Shown in pieces: positions 1 to 10,509 of a stretch of DNA of 64,000 bases; position 1 is the stretch's first letter, and each line of letters opens with the position of its first letter. The stretch spans positions 11,756,501 through 11,820,500 of the forward strand of contig NC_044600.1 in NCBI RefSeq assembly GCF_901933205.1, read 5' to 3'. A program made the position numbers and the translations under genes. This stretch comes from Camarhynchus parvulus. Lineage: Eukaryota > Chordata > Aves > Passeriformes > Thraupidae. The notes beneath the pieces were generated by a model. The model saw nothing but the letters and a program-made list of their open reading frames with translations. It had not been told where the DNA came from and did not search any database.

Positions 1-3000
1 TGTGCTGGGTTTACCAGGGATTATAAATCTCTGAACTTTGAATATTCTGGGTACCAAAAGAAGGAAATATCTCATGGAACATGGAGGTTAGCAAAATAGT
101 TGGGCAACCATGCAGGTTTGTAGCCTTTGTGATGCATGAGAGCACCCAGACACTATCGTTGGGACAGGGATTCTCTGAGCCCATGGGAGTTTACTGGATT
201 CCCAGATACCAGCAGGTCTGGAGTGGAAGGGGAGTCTGACCTGGCACTGCAGAGCAGGACATGTCCAAGTTTCAATCAGCCTGTTTCCAGTGTCATTGAT
301 GGCACTTGTTTATCTTGGTAATCAGACCTTCCAGCCCCATCTCATATATTAGCAATTGCAATAGAAATAATAATTGGATTCACTCCATTGCATTTAACAT
401 TTTAATGTCAGCTGGATTTCTTCCTGATCCTAGCTCTTGATTAGGTGACTTGGAGCACTAGATTAATAAGACTGACTGTATTCTCTATACACCTGACTTT
501 CCCAGTTAGAGATGAGGGTTGAAATGTACTGTCATGTTTTATACATTTGACTCAAGCTGGCCAAAAGGTCATACTTACAATTCTTGAAATATTTTTTCTT
601 ACTACATTTGATTTTGATCTATATTGGATGGAGAATAAAACTTTCACAGATTTTCCATAAATTGTGTTCTTCCACCCTGTGGATGCATGCTGAAATTGGT
701 GCTTCCTTGAGCTTCTTAAAGAAGCTGGTCACTGAAAGTGTTTTGAAAAGATGTCCAACAGGTCTTACCCTTTTCCTATAGATTGTCATGTGGCCAGGGT
801 CTCAGGAATATATCTTTCCTTAATCTTGGGGTTCAAAACTCTTCTACTGTTCAGGTAAGACTTGTCAAACCTGTGTTGTTTTGTACACTGAAATGCATTA
901 TTCAATAATCATGACAAATAAAAAACCACTCTTTTGTCGGAAAACTCATGCTGCACTGCTTTCTGGACTCTGAAATTATGATAAAAGGATTATTTCTGGG
1001 ATAGTGGCCTTCTGTCTTCAAACTAATATTTGGTTCCATCTATGCTATGTCAACAGACTGTAGCTATCCCAGTGACATGGAAGATGAATCTATGGAATGA
1101 ACTTCTCCTTGGTGTTTGTTCCTGCACACTGCTTAGCCCTCACTATTGCTTATGGAGTTCCCTCTGTGGCCAAACAAAACCAAGGGTTTGGAGACAAACA
1201 GTAGAAATACTGCTTGGCATGAACAAATCTTGCACATTTTACTGGCTGTGTCCTGATGTAAAGTGAGCTGCAATGTGTGCAGAAGAGAAAGGGAAGGAAG
1301 GTACTGGAGGGTTCACAGTGAAGAGGAGGTATTCTCCTCTAAAGTAGTGCACTGAGGTGATCTGTACATATAAGTTTGGCTTTTTGGCACATTCTCCATT
1401 TGCCACCATGATGATGTGGTCAGTCTCGCTAAGTCAATAGTCCTTCCTCTGGGCCAGCTTTCTGAAATGCTGCTTGAAGTGTCTCAATCAGGTTTCAAAG
1501 GAATCTTTCTCTTCAGCTGTTGCAAATTGTTTGTATCACAAAGACAGTCTCAATCCTGTTGCTGTAAGCTGGTATTGGGCACACCAAAGAAGAGAGGGGC
1601 ACTTCAGCCAGAGCAGTTGGTGCCTGTTTGCTACAGCAGAGAGCCCAGAATCTTTAATCCAGTATCAACCACTTTGCCTGGTCAGCAGCTGGAGAGTTTC
1701 TTACATTTTAATTTTCCAGGTCACAACCCCAGTAAGCTTGGGAAGGGTATTCTTTAAGTCAAGACAGGCGTTCTCTATCATGCTTTTTCTAGTTGTAAGG
1801 CTTCAGTCTTTCAGGCTGCTGTGGAAGTGCACAGACAACTCTTGTCTCTGGTCTTCTGGTGCTGAGAGCACACTGCCCCAAGCCAGCCTGGTAGTAAACT
1901 CTAACTGTCATGGGATATTCTCCAGGCAATGAAGCCTTCCTTTGTGGAAAGGGAACCACATAAAGACCTTTTTCTTCTTCAGGCCCTGTGGGCTGATGTT
2001 ATCCTGATGCCTATGGTACCTTTGCAGTGCAGCAAGCTGGGAACCTGCATTCTGCAGTCCTCATAAGCCATCCTGCAGAGCTGTGTGTTTGAACTTTTGT
2101 TCATATTCACCCATGACACCCATGGAGCTGTGAAATCAGAGTTCATACTGATCTAGGGTGAGGGTAATGCGCAGATTCACAACATTTGTTGTGGGAACAG
2201 GGAGAGCTGAATGAGCAGGAGGAGGCACACGGACATAAGGATCCACTTTCATGTGTGGAAGGAGAAGGAACCACTAGAGATGAAAGCAGCCTCAGGTATC
2301 TCATCTTCTTTGAAGTATTAACTCAGACCCTCCCCTGTGATACCATAGCTGAAGGTCTAGGGTCTGTGAAGGGTGCAAACCTTTGTGAGTTTGTCTGTGC
2401 TACAGGGCAGCCAGAGGTAACAGCCTAGGCCTGGAGTCTTTCTGACTGGGTTATTATGGGATGATGAATTGAAAATAAAGTAGAGTCTTTCCTCTTCAGC
2501 TTGTTGGTTTCTGGATACGAGTCTGTATCTCCACCCTGTTTTGTAGTGCCTTGCTGCTTCCTTCACAGGTTGGCTCCCTTCCTGCTCCCATGGAGCTTGT
2601 CTCAGGGCTCATAGGGAAATCATGGACTTCAGTGGCATCAGACTTTTCTGCTTTCACCAGAATACCCTGAAGGCAGCTGGAGATGAGGTATGGCAAAGTT
2701 TTCCTAGCAGCTGCTCAACACTGCTTCCCTTGCACAGCAAACAGCACTCTAGTATCTTCAGGCCAGAATCATCCCCACGTGAAATCTTCTGGTGATGGAG
2801 TGCAAAAAAGAGCTCTGAATCCCTGCCTAAGCCCTTTCTGCTCCTGAAGCATAACTGCATTCAGTGGAAAAGAGCCAGAGAGCAAGATTTTTTTATTGCA
2901 AACATGTCTGGCCAAGAAACAGGCATTTTAAAAAGATTCAGTAGTGGTCCCAGTGTAAAAACTGTTAATTCCATTTTATTTTCTAACAGCCTGATTTGCT

Positions 3001-6000
3001 TGAATCAGTTCATTTTCATATCTTTGCTTTGGATGTCACCCTCATGTGGTTTTGGTCTGGGATGTTGAGATCTCTGAACAGTCACAGATTAAATACTGGC
3101 CTTCATATTCAGCATTTCTAAAACTCTAGAACTCTAGAATGCCAGGTACCACCAGTGGTTTACCCTTTTCAATTCTGTACATCAAGGTGGGAGCTCAGCA
3201 GGTCTCCCACTGACAGAGTTGAGTTCAGCTATCAAGAGCTGAGGGCTGAGCAGGCAGGGCAGCTTCACACTTGCTCCACCTCAGTGCTTCATTAATTAGT
3301 CTTAATGATTACATCGAGGTGAATGTAAATTAAAACCCCAGATACAGACACTGCCATAGTATGGTTAAGCCTGAACTGCCACAGTGTGGCAGCCTGTAAA
3401 ATGGTGGCATTTCACCTCTTAAGCCTCTGTTTTGATGTCTCTTGGCAGGAACAAAAATTGGTAAAATTCCTGCTCACAAGTAGCTGGGGAGAAAATGTAG
3501 AATGACTTGTGTAAAAATCTAGTATGTTGGCAAATGCTTTTCATATTAAAACAAAGATAAACAGCCTGGAGAATGTTTTTTCTATGTCTCACCCACCTCT
3601 AGACATTTTGCAAGCTGAAAACAGAGGCATGGTGATGTGTGGCTGTTCCAATGAAGAATCACTGTTGAATGACTATTTTTGGAGAAGATAAATTTGCTGC
3701 ACTTGCCCATCCTGCTGTGGTGGTTTTACTGTCAGATTGTGCTTTAAAGTGTACTGTACCATAGTCATGTATGGATGTTCCTACAGGGGAAGGGATTTCT
3801 CACCTCTGCTGAGATTCTCTGGTACAGGGGATTGGGCGTGGTCATGTACTGGGAAATTTGGTGTTTGTGCTGTGACAGCTTGCCCACACTCCTCTGGGTG
3901 AAGAACCTTATTCTCTGGTGCCAGGAAGAACTGGAAACAATTCTGTGCTGTTTGAATAGATAGGGTGGATCTTGGCTTTCTCAGTCCTGAGAGCAGACTG
4001 AATTCAGCATCTTGAGCAGATAAAGTTCTGCAGACAGGTGGGTCATCTTTGCTTGTGTTCAGTCAAATGGGATGTTCCCCATGAAGGAGCATGGTTGGTG
4101 TTCAAGAGCAAGCCAGACAGGATTGGACTTGACAGGGATTCTCCTGAAAAATTCTGGATCCCACTGGTGTTTCTGCAGGAAGCAGAAGTGATGTGTTCTG
4201 TTTACAAGCTGTGTTCAGGTAGGGCTTGATACATTCAAGCTAGTCCTGCTACTCCTGTTGGAAGGTGATTTAAATTGCAATTCACAGAACAAAAAGGGGG
4301 CTGGGAGTGACACTGGGGATCCATGGCAGGCAAAGCTACTGCACAGCTGCCACTGAGCTGCTTCCCAGCCTGAGCTGCTCTTTGCTTCAGCTTCTCCTCT
4401 GCCAAAACTGGAAGAGCAATGCTGTGGGAAGACTCACTAAAGAGAGCTCAGGTAGGATTGCAGAGCACAGGTATGAGAAGTATCAGCTCCTATTGTTTCC
4501 CTCTGGCAAAACCCTCTTCCAGGTTGGGATCTCCTTGCAGGCATTCCTGTCCTTCCTGAGAGAGGCAGGATTTGTGAACCTGATGCCTGCTGTTAATCTG
4601 AGAGTGCTTCTGTCATGTGTAATCAACTGGGTCTTTGTCTTAGCTTTGAATTTTATATCACACACCTCCCCAGAGTAGGAGAGCACCACATTCAGTTTTA
4701 CTAGCTCCTGGAGGTGGATTATATCCCACTTGATTGTTTACAACAGTTGTGAACATTCAACACAATTTTAATGAGGTATAACAGTAGTATGTTAAGAAAT
4801 GTATCTATTAAATACAGTCTTTAGTAGTTGATTGGTATTTAATTGACATGTGTTAATAGTCCTATTAGAGCTCAGTTAAATCAACAGTTGAACAAAATTA
4901 GTGAATTTTGAATAGAGAAATCATGGTCTGAGGTAAAAATATGTACTAAAAGTACAGCAGTTTTTAATATAAAAACTTTATTACTAAATAAAGTGTTAAG
5001 TGTATTAATAAAGTCTTATACTGACTTTAGCAAGTGTTTACACTTAGTAGATATTTTTAAAACAGATTAAAATGACATAAAAGACACATTCTGTCAATTG
5101 TTGCTGGAAGATTCATAGGGACTTATCTATGGAGGTAATTTCTGTCTCCTCTTAGGAAAGATTCAGACTTCATCAGTTTACAGGCAAGTTTTTTTAAAAA
5201 GTGTGTTATTTAACATGAAGGTGGGCATTCTTCTCCAGGAAGTTGGTCCTGGGGATCAGTAGTTTGGCAACTGAGCTTCTCCAACCTATGGTGTTATTGC
5301 CATCCACAAAGGTTTCACACTGCAGCACCTCAATCCACTGTTATTGCAGCCACAGGAGGTACCTTGCAGGTCTGAGTACAGGGTGAATGAAATCCCTGCT
5401 TCACAAGGACATGGTGAAGGACAAAGCATTTCCTGGGTTGAGAAGATCCCAGGGGAAGACATGGTGTTTGTGCCTTGCATGATCCCACAGGTTCAGTTTT
5501 CAGGGGACATCTTGCACTTGAGCCAAGAGGGGTCCTCAGGACAGCAGAATTCTCTTTGAATGAGCTGCATTGCTCTAAGTCTGTGCCCTGCCCTGACCAG
5601 GATTGCAGGACAGGAGTGGGAACTATTCTAACCATTCACAGAAGCTACCTGCAATGGGGTAAGCTAAGGCACAGAGTCTGTCAGTGCCTTACCCTCCAGG
5701 AGGCAGCACATGAGAGCTGCAGCACCATGGGAAGGCCTCTGTGCCAGCATCACTGTGTCACTTGTCCCAGGCTGTTACTGTCCTGATCCCACGTGAGCCC
5801 TGGGCACTTCCACTGCTCAGCAACTTGAGTCATTCCCAGGCAGCACCTGTGTGTCCTCCCTGCTCTGTCTTTGCCTGGATGTCAGCGTTGCCCAGCTGAG
5901 CAGTGGGGACCCTTGGCTGCTGGCAGGCTGCCTGCCTGTTCCCATCGCTACTGTCGGTAGGTGGTTCCTGTCTAATGAAGCTCCTTGCCAAGGGAGGCTG

Positions 6001-9000
6001 TTGACGTGCTCCAGCATCGCCAGATGGTCCCCTTACCTCTTCTTCCCTCCACTCCCTCGGAAACATTAATGATCCCTAAACCTCTCTGACAGAGGGGCTC
6101 CTTTTTGTGACAACCTCATTACGTGGTTATCAGAAGCTGCCACTATCCAGGTTGTCAGGACAACCAGCTTGATTCAGAGCTGCTGGGAAAGGTCTGAACC
6201 TCAGGCAAATAACCATGCCCAGCTCCCAGCAGATGCTCACCCACAGCCAATGGCTGGGGTGCTGGGAAGCCATGACATCATGGGCCAAGCTGGCCTCCAA
6301 ATTTAATTGTCAGCTTTCAGCATCCCTCCATGTCCCCTGCCCCAGTGCTCTCCACATCAGCCCCTGGCACAGTTAATCAAGTGCTGCTGTTGTGCCACTC
6401 CAGGCCCCCCTGGAGCTGGCTGGTCTCAGCAGGGCAGGCAGAGGGCCTCCCACAGCCCCCCATGTAATGCAGCCTCAGGGAGGAGTGGGACCGTGGGGTC
6501 AGGTGCTGGTGCCTCAGCAGCCTGGCATGGGGGAAAACTGCAGGGGACTGGAATACCCACAGCTCTTAGGGGACAGAATAGGTTGCTTCTTATTGGGGTT
6601 TTGTTGAGGGGGATGGGTTGATGGTCGGAGTTAATTTTACCTGTAAAATGAGTTCTCTGGCAGCCACCACTCATTGTGGGAGGTTATTGGGATCCTTAAC
6701 AGGATAACCTCTTCCCATGAAAACCTACTGACACTCTATCAGCAGTCACACTTACTGCTCAGACTGTGCTGTGTTTGCCAGCCAGATGTGGTAAATGTGG
6801 CAGGACCAATTCTGGTGTAGATGAAGGCTGTGTTCAGGATTTGGGCAGGCCCTGGGGTCTTGGAGGCTGCACCTCCTGGGTGGGTGTGTGGACTCTCCAA
6901 GCATTTCCAGCTCGCTGGGACATGCATATGACAGTCACACAGAACTGATGGCTAGCAGGGACTGACCTGCTTTCCTATGCCCTGTGAGGACAAAGCCATC
7001 ACCATGTCCATGTCTGGGCCAGGTCAGGCACAGCCCAGACCATCCCAGGTGGACCCATGGAGCAAGTCCAGCTTGCACTGCCGAGCCCGGCACCCTGGGA
7101 CTGTGGAGGTGCCTTGACCATGCAGTCACTCATTTTTTCTTTTTTCCCCTCTCCCAGCAATGTGCTTGAGCAATGTGCCCATTGTCAGCACATGCAGCTG
7201 CTTACAGTGTGCAGCAGAGCCCTCCAGCTCCAACAGGCTCGGCCTCATTACAGCTGGCATGAGGAGCAAGGGAGCTCTGCAGTTTGGGCAATTTCCCCTT
7301 TGTGGCCTTTTGCTGCCACCCTTTGTCTCCTTTGCCAGGAAGGCATGGGACAGGAATGTGACAGGCATGCAAAGTTAGCTTTCTATCAGGTATGGGACAG
7401 CTGGCTTCCATTTAACAGCTTAAAGATAGCGGGAGAACCCCGGAAGGCCGAAATGCACAGCTTCAAGGGCTTTGTGGTCTCCAAAGGCCAACCTGACGGG
7501 CACAGACGTTTAACAACCCTCTGTAAGTTTCAGGCAAACCTCCACTGTGCACAGTCAATGCTTGCAAAGTTTCTTTGGCTCCCAGGAGAGTTGTAGCTTT
7601 GGACAGGGCTGAGCGTAAGAGATCTGATCTGCTTTTTTACTGTGTGCAGTCACAGAGTCAAGTTTCTGTTCTTTCACAGGGGAAAGGAAACTGAAACTCT
7701 TCCTTCATCTGTTGTTGCCCAGCCTTTGGCAAAGGGCAGCCTGACCTGGGCTTGGTGCTTCAGAGAGCCTGCAGTTTTCTTACGGTGCTCCTACGAGCAG
7801 TTTGCTAAAAGTTTATTCTAAAACTAAATTTTAGTTCGACTTTTTAAAAGGAATAGAAGTGATTCACTCCCAGATTCAGTCCTAACAACTGTAATTGCCT
7901 GATTTCATGCTCTATCTGCAGCTTTTCCTTGAGCTGCCTCCCTCTTTTGGAAGCCTGTGAGCAGGACTTGCACTTCCCACAGCTTGTGGTACTCCAGGGC
8001 GTGGGGCTGGTAAATGACCCACCAGTCTTTCCAAAGCCATTGGGAATGATTTTTACAATGAAGGTGGCTGGGTACTGCTGGTCCCCCATCTGCTCAGTCC
8101 TTTCCAGCTCTGGGCTGTTGTAAACCGCAGTTTGCAGCAGCCAGTGTGGTTTGCAGGGCTGGGTGAGCCTGCAGGGACCCTGAGAGCTCTTTCAGCCACG
8201 TTCCCTTCCTCACTGCAATCATGGGACATTCCTCCAAAAGCTTTACATGGACTTGGACAGGAGAAGAGCCGAAGGCCAAAACCTGCACTCTGCTAACTAT
8301 AACCCCCTTTGGCTCAACAAGAAAGAGTGTGTCCTCTGCAGGAGTCACCCCACTGCTTGTCCCAGCCCTCCTGGATGCACGCAGTGCTGTCACTGACACC
8401 GACACTGTCACATGGACACTACATGCAGCAGAAAATGGAAGTCTTCTTCTTCTATTGTTGAGGGACAGATTTTCACAGTTCCTGCTTACCTTAGAAGATC
8501 CTGAAAGTCATCTATCCACAGGAGTAATTCTCTGTGGGAGCGGAAAGAACACTGACAATTTGCTCTATGGCTTGACTGTAATCACTGCAGAACCAGCCAG
8601 CTAAGTGACAGATTTGACTCACACTGGGGAAGAAAACCTTGGTGAGACTTCGGCTCACAGCAGGAGGGGATGGTAGTGATTCAGTCAGGGCTGCTTGTCA
8701 CGTCAGTGTGGACTGGGTGACTCAGTGAGTTCTTGCTTCTGGAGAACCAGTCCTTTGAATGAGCTGTAAGGCAGCAGCCTGATCACTCGTGGTCAGAGAA
8801 GATCACATGTCATGTGGTGGGGCTGGGACAGTTTGTTATCTCCTCTTAGATACATGTGGCCTGCCTTACCTTTGGCAATAGCAACCAGCAGAAGGTAAGT
8901 CTTCATTGCTTGCCCTTGGCTGCTCCATCATGTGTTATTACCATACTCTGTGCATCTCCATCAGGAAAAAATCCCCAACAAATCAAACATACTAATGCTC

Positions 9001-9550
9001 AAAGGTATGCTCACTTTGGTATGTAACAGCAGAGCCCTTTCCATTGGTGGCACTTGGAGCTGGTAGAGCTTCCTGCCAGCCCCGGGACCGGGCACAGCCC
9101 CGAGCTCAGAGCATGGCTGCTGCTCCTAGCCCCAGCGCTGCTCCATGCCCAGGGCCCTGTGGGCTCTGCTGCAGAGATTGTAAAATTGGTCGTGTTTATC
9201 GGCACTTTTTTCTTCTCCCTGGAAATATTGTAAATGTGAGATCATCCTCATCAAAGCTGGGTCTGTTTCTACGTCTGATACCTTTCATGGAGGAGCTGAA
9301 CTCGTGGATTCAGAAGGAGCAGGAGAAGGACCACACGTTGCCTAGGGAAGCATAATTCTAAAAGAATGAAGGAGAATGGAAAACACAGACCGCGAATAAG
9401 ATTTTTTCTTCTGGCGCGTTGGGAGATGTTTGCAAGGAAGTGCCCTCTTTGTGGCAGGAGTGGCCGGAGCTGGTTGCTCCAGCCTCACTCCCGCCGGGCT
9501 TCTCCCACGTTTGGATGCGGACAGGAGAAGCCCACAGGCTGTCACACGCA
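1..9550. other. Upstream region with no supported gene
   Basis: Several kilobases of unique-looking DNA precede the CpG island. Open frames up to about 180 codons occur (for example 7057-7596 and 8221-8604), but they have no recognisable domain, no splice context and mixed composition, so I treat them as chance. GC content rises between about 5,300 and 7,500 without a dense CpG cluster. I saw no CR1, LTR or tRNA here. In mammals CHRDL1 lies upstream of PAK3, but no exon of it was recognised, so this is probably intergenic DNA. Confidence 0.6.
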
Positions 9551-9551
9551 G

Positions 9552-9557
9552 ACGTCA
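9552..9557 (+). promoter_or_regulatory. CRE half-site at the edge of the CpG island
   Basis: ACGTCA inside GACGTCATCC matches a CREB/ATF half-site. It lies about 400 bases before the presumed start site. One short match is weak evidence of function. Confidence 0.25.
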
Positions 9558-9832
9558 TCCGGGGGAGCCCCGAATTTCACGGTGCATTTCCTATTCCCAG
9601 CTGACGAAGACCGGGGAGCGTGATGATGCCTTTCAGGACCCCTTGCACCGCCGGCCGGCGCCGGTCGCGCCTCCCAGGTTTCCGCACCCCTCCGAGGGGG
9701 CTCCCGGGCTCGGGGCTCGGAGGGCGAGCACCCCCCCGCGCCGCGCTTTCCCTGCGCGCTGCCCTGAAACACGAGATTTGCCCCCAGCCCCAGCCCCGGC
9801 CCGTGTGTCGTCACCGGCCGCCCGCCGCGCCC

Positions 9833-9837
9833 ATTGG
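9833..9837 (-). promoter_or_regulatory. Inverted CCAAT box (ATTGG)
   Basis: CCCATTGGCTG is a good NF-Y-type inverted CCAAT box inside the CpG island. A second copy follows 64 bases downstream, and paired CCAAT boxes are common in TATA-less CpG promoters. Confidence 0.5.
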
Positions 9838-9873
9838 CTGCGCCAGCGCCGCTGCGGCGGCCCCGCGACGCGC

Positions 9874-9881
9874 GGGGCGGG
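9874..9881 (+). promoter_or_regulatory. GC box (Sp1-type)
   Basis: GGGGCGGG, followed at once by CGGG, lies between the two inverted CCAAT boxes. This is a typical arrangement for a CpG-island core promoter reading to the right. Confidence 0.45.
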
Positions 9882-9896
9882 CGGGCGCGCGCGGCG

Positions 9897-9901
9897 ATTG
9901 G
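9897..9901 (-). promoter_or_regulatory. Second inverted CCAAT box (ATTGG)
   Basis: GCGATTGGCGG is the second NF-Y-type site. A start site 60-90 bases to the right would fall at or just before the tandem ATG/donor repeat. Confidence 0.45.
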
Positions 9902-9936
9902 CGGCGCGGGGGGACGGGCCGCGCCCGGGGGGCGCT

Positions 9937-9954
9937 CGGCGGCGGCGGCGGCGG
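9937..9954 (+). repeat. Short CGG trinucleotide run (6 copies)
   Basis: Six uninterrupted CGG units are followed by a G run. The run lies in the likely start-site or 5' UTR area of the CpG island. Six copies is short and probably stable. Confidence 0.7.
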
Positions 9955-9970
9955 GGGACGGGTGGGGCGG

Positions 9971-10112
9971 CGATGAGCGACGGCGGCTCCAGGTAACCCC
10001 GGCCGGGCGGCAATGAGCGCCGCGGCTTCAGGTAACCCGGGCCGCGCAGCAATGAGCGACCGCAGTTCCAGGTAACCTCGGCCGGGGCGGTTCCAGATAA
10101 CCCCGGCCGGGC
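9971..10112 (+). repeat. 39-40 bp tandem repeat carrying ATG and splice donor in each full unit
   Basis: Three full units and one partial unit are seen. ATGs at 9973, 10013 and 10052 are each followed about 19-20 bases later by a CAG/GTAAC donor-like site (last exon base would be 9992, 10031 or 10071). The spacer is a CCGGCCGGG-type sequence. The fourth unit lacks the ATG part, and its donor is changed to CAGATAACC at 10094-10102. Units differ at several positions, so this is a local duplication with some divergence. If one of these donors ends the first PAK3 exon, the repeat offers alternative tandem first-exon ends and short upstream ORFs. Confidence 0.8.
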
Positions 10113-10460
10113 CCTGCGGCCGCCGGCGAAGCGCGGTGCCTGTGGCCGCGTCTGCGGCGCCCCGTCTCCTCCCGACGATGGGAGGATGACGCCGCGGGCA
10201 AGGCCGGGGTGCGCCGGTGGCGGGGCTGTCTCTGCGTCTCCGGGGTGCCGTTGCCGTCAGTGACACGTGTGTTGCCGGGCAGTCGGCGGTGGCCGGAGCC
10301 CGGTGTCCTGCGGGAAGGATTCCCGGAGCCGCAGAGCCGCAGCTGAAGTTGTGTCAGCGCCGGCACCGGCCATTAACGCGGCCGCGGTGCGTGTGTTCCC
10401 CATCTCCCAACAATGCCGCCTCTGGGCTGCGCTTCTGCAGAGAAGTGAGAAATTCTGGGC

Positions 10461-10468
10461 TATAAATA
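10461..10468 (+). promoter_or_regulatory. TATA-box-like element
   Basis: TATAAATA in a GGGC...ACCCCGCC context matches the TATA consensus well. It lies at the right edge of the CpG island and is followed by a long T tract where a start site 30 bases downstream would fall. It could serve an alternative promoter or be chance. Confidence 0.3.
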
Positions 10469-10476
10469 ACCCCGCC

Positions 10477-10509
10477 TTTTTTTTTTTCTTTTTTTTTTTT
10501 CCTTTTTTT
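10477..10509 (+). repeat. T-rich tract
   Basis: About 33 bases are almost all T, broken by C at 10488 and 10501-10502. This could be a low-complexity tract or the A-tail relic of an antisense retrocopy. No retrocopy was recognised next to it. Confidence 0.7.

Larger units (their letters stand above)
9620..10395 (+). promoter_or_regulatory. PAK3: CpG island, candidate PAK3 promoter and 5' UTR exon
   Basis: This is the only stretch in the window that is very GC-rich and dense in CpG, with a weaker shoulder extending to about 11,480. It contains two inverted CCAAT boxes, a GC box, a CGG run and several CAG/GTAAC splice-donor-like sites on the + strand. It lies about 34 kb upstream of the first PAK3 coding exon, which has an acceptor just before its 22-base 5' leader, so at least one upstream non-coding exon must exist. 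The island is the obvious place for it. The exact start site cannot be read from sequence; the order of CCAAT and GC boxes suggests roughly 9,920-9,970. It could instead drive an unannotated antisense transcript as well. Confidence 0.7.

Noticed and set aside
7057..7596. 179-codon open frame upstream of the island
   Set aside because: Composition and sequence look random, with no recognisable motif and several overlapping open frames on the other strand.
8221..8604. 127-codon open frame with a leucine run
   Set aside because: No family resemblance; the LLLLLL stretch comes from a CTTCTTCTT low-complexity run.
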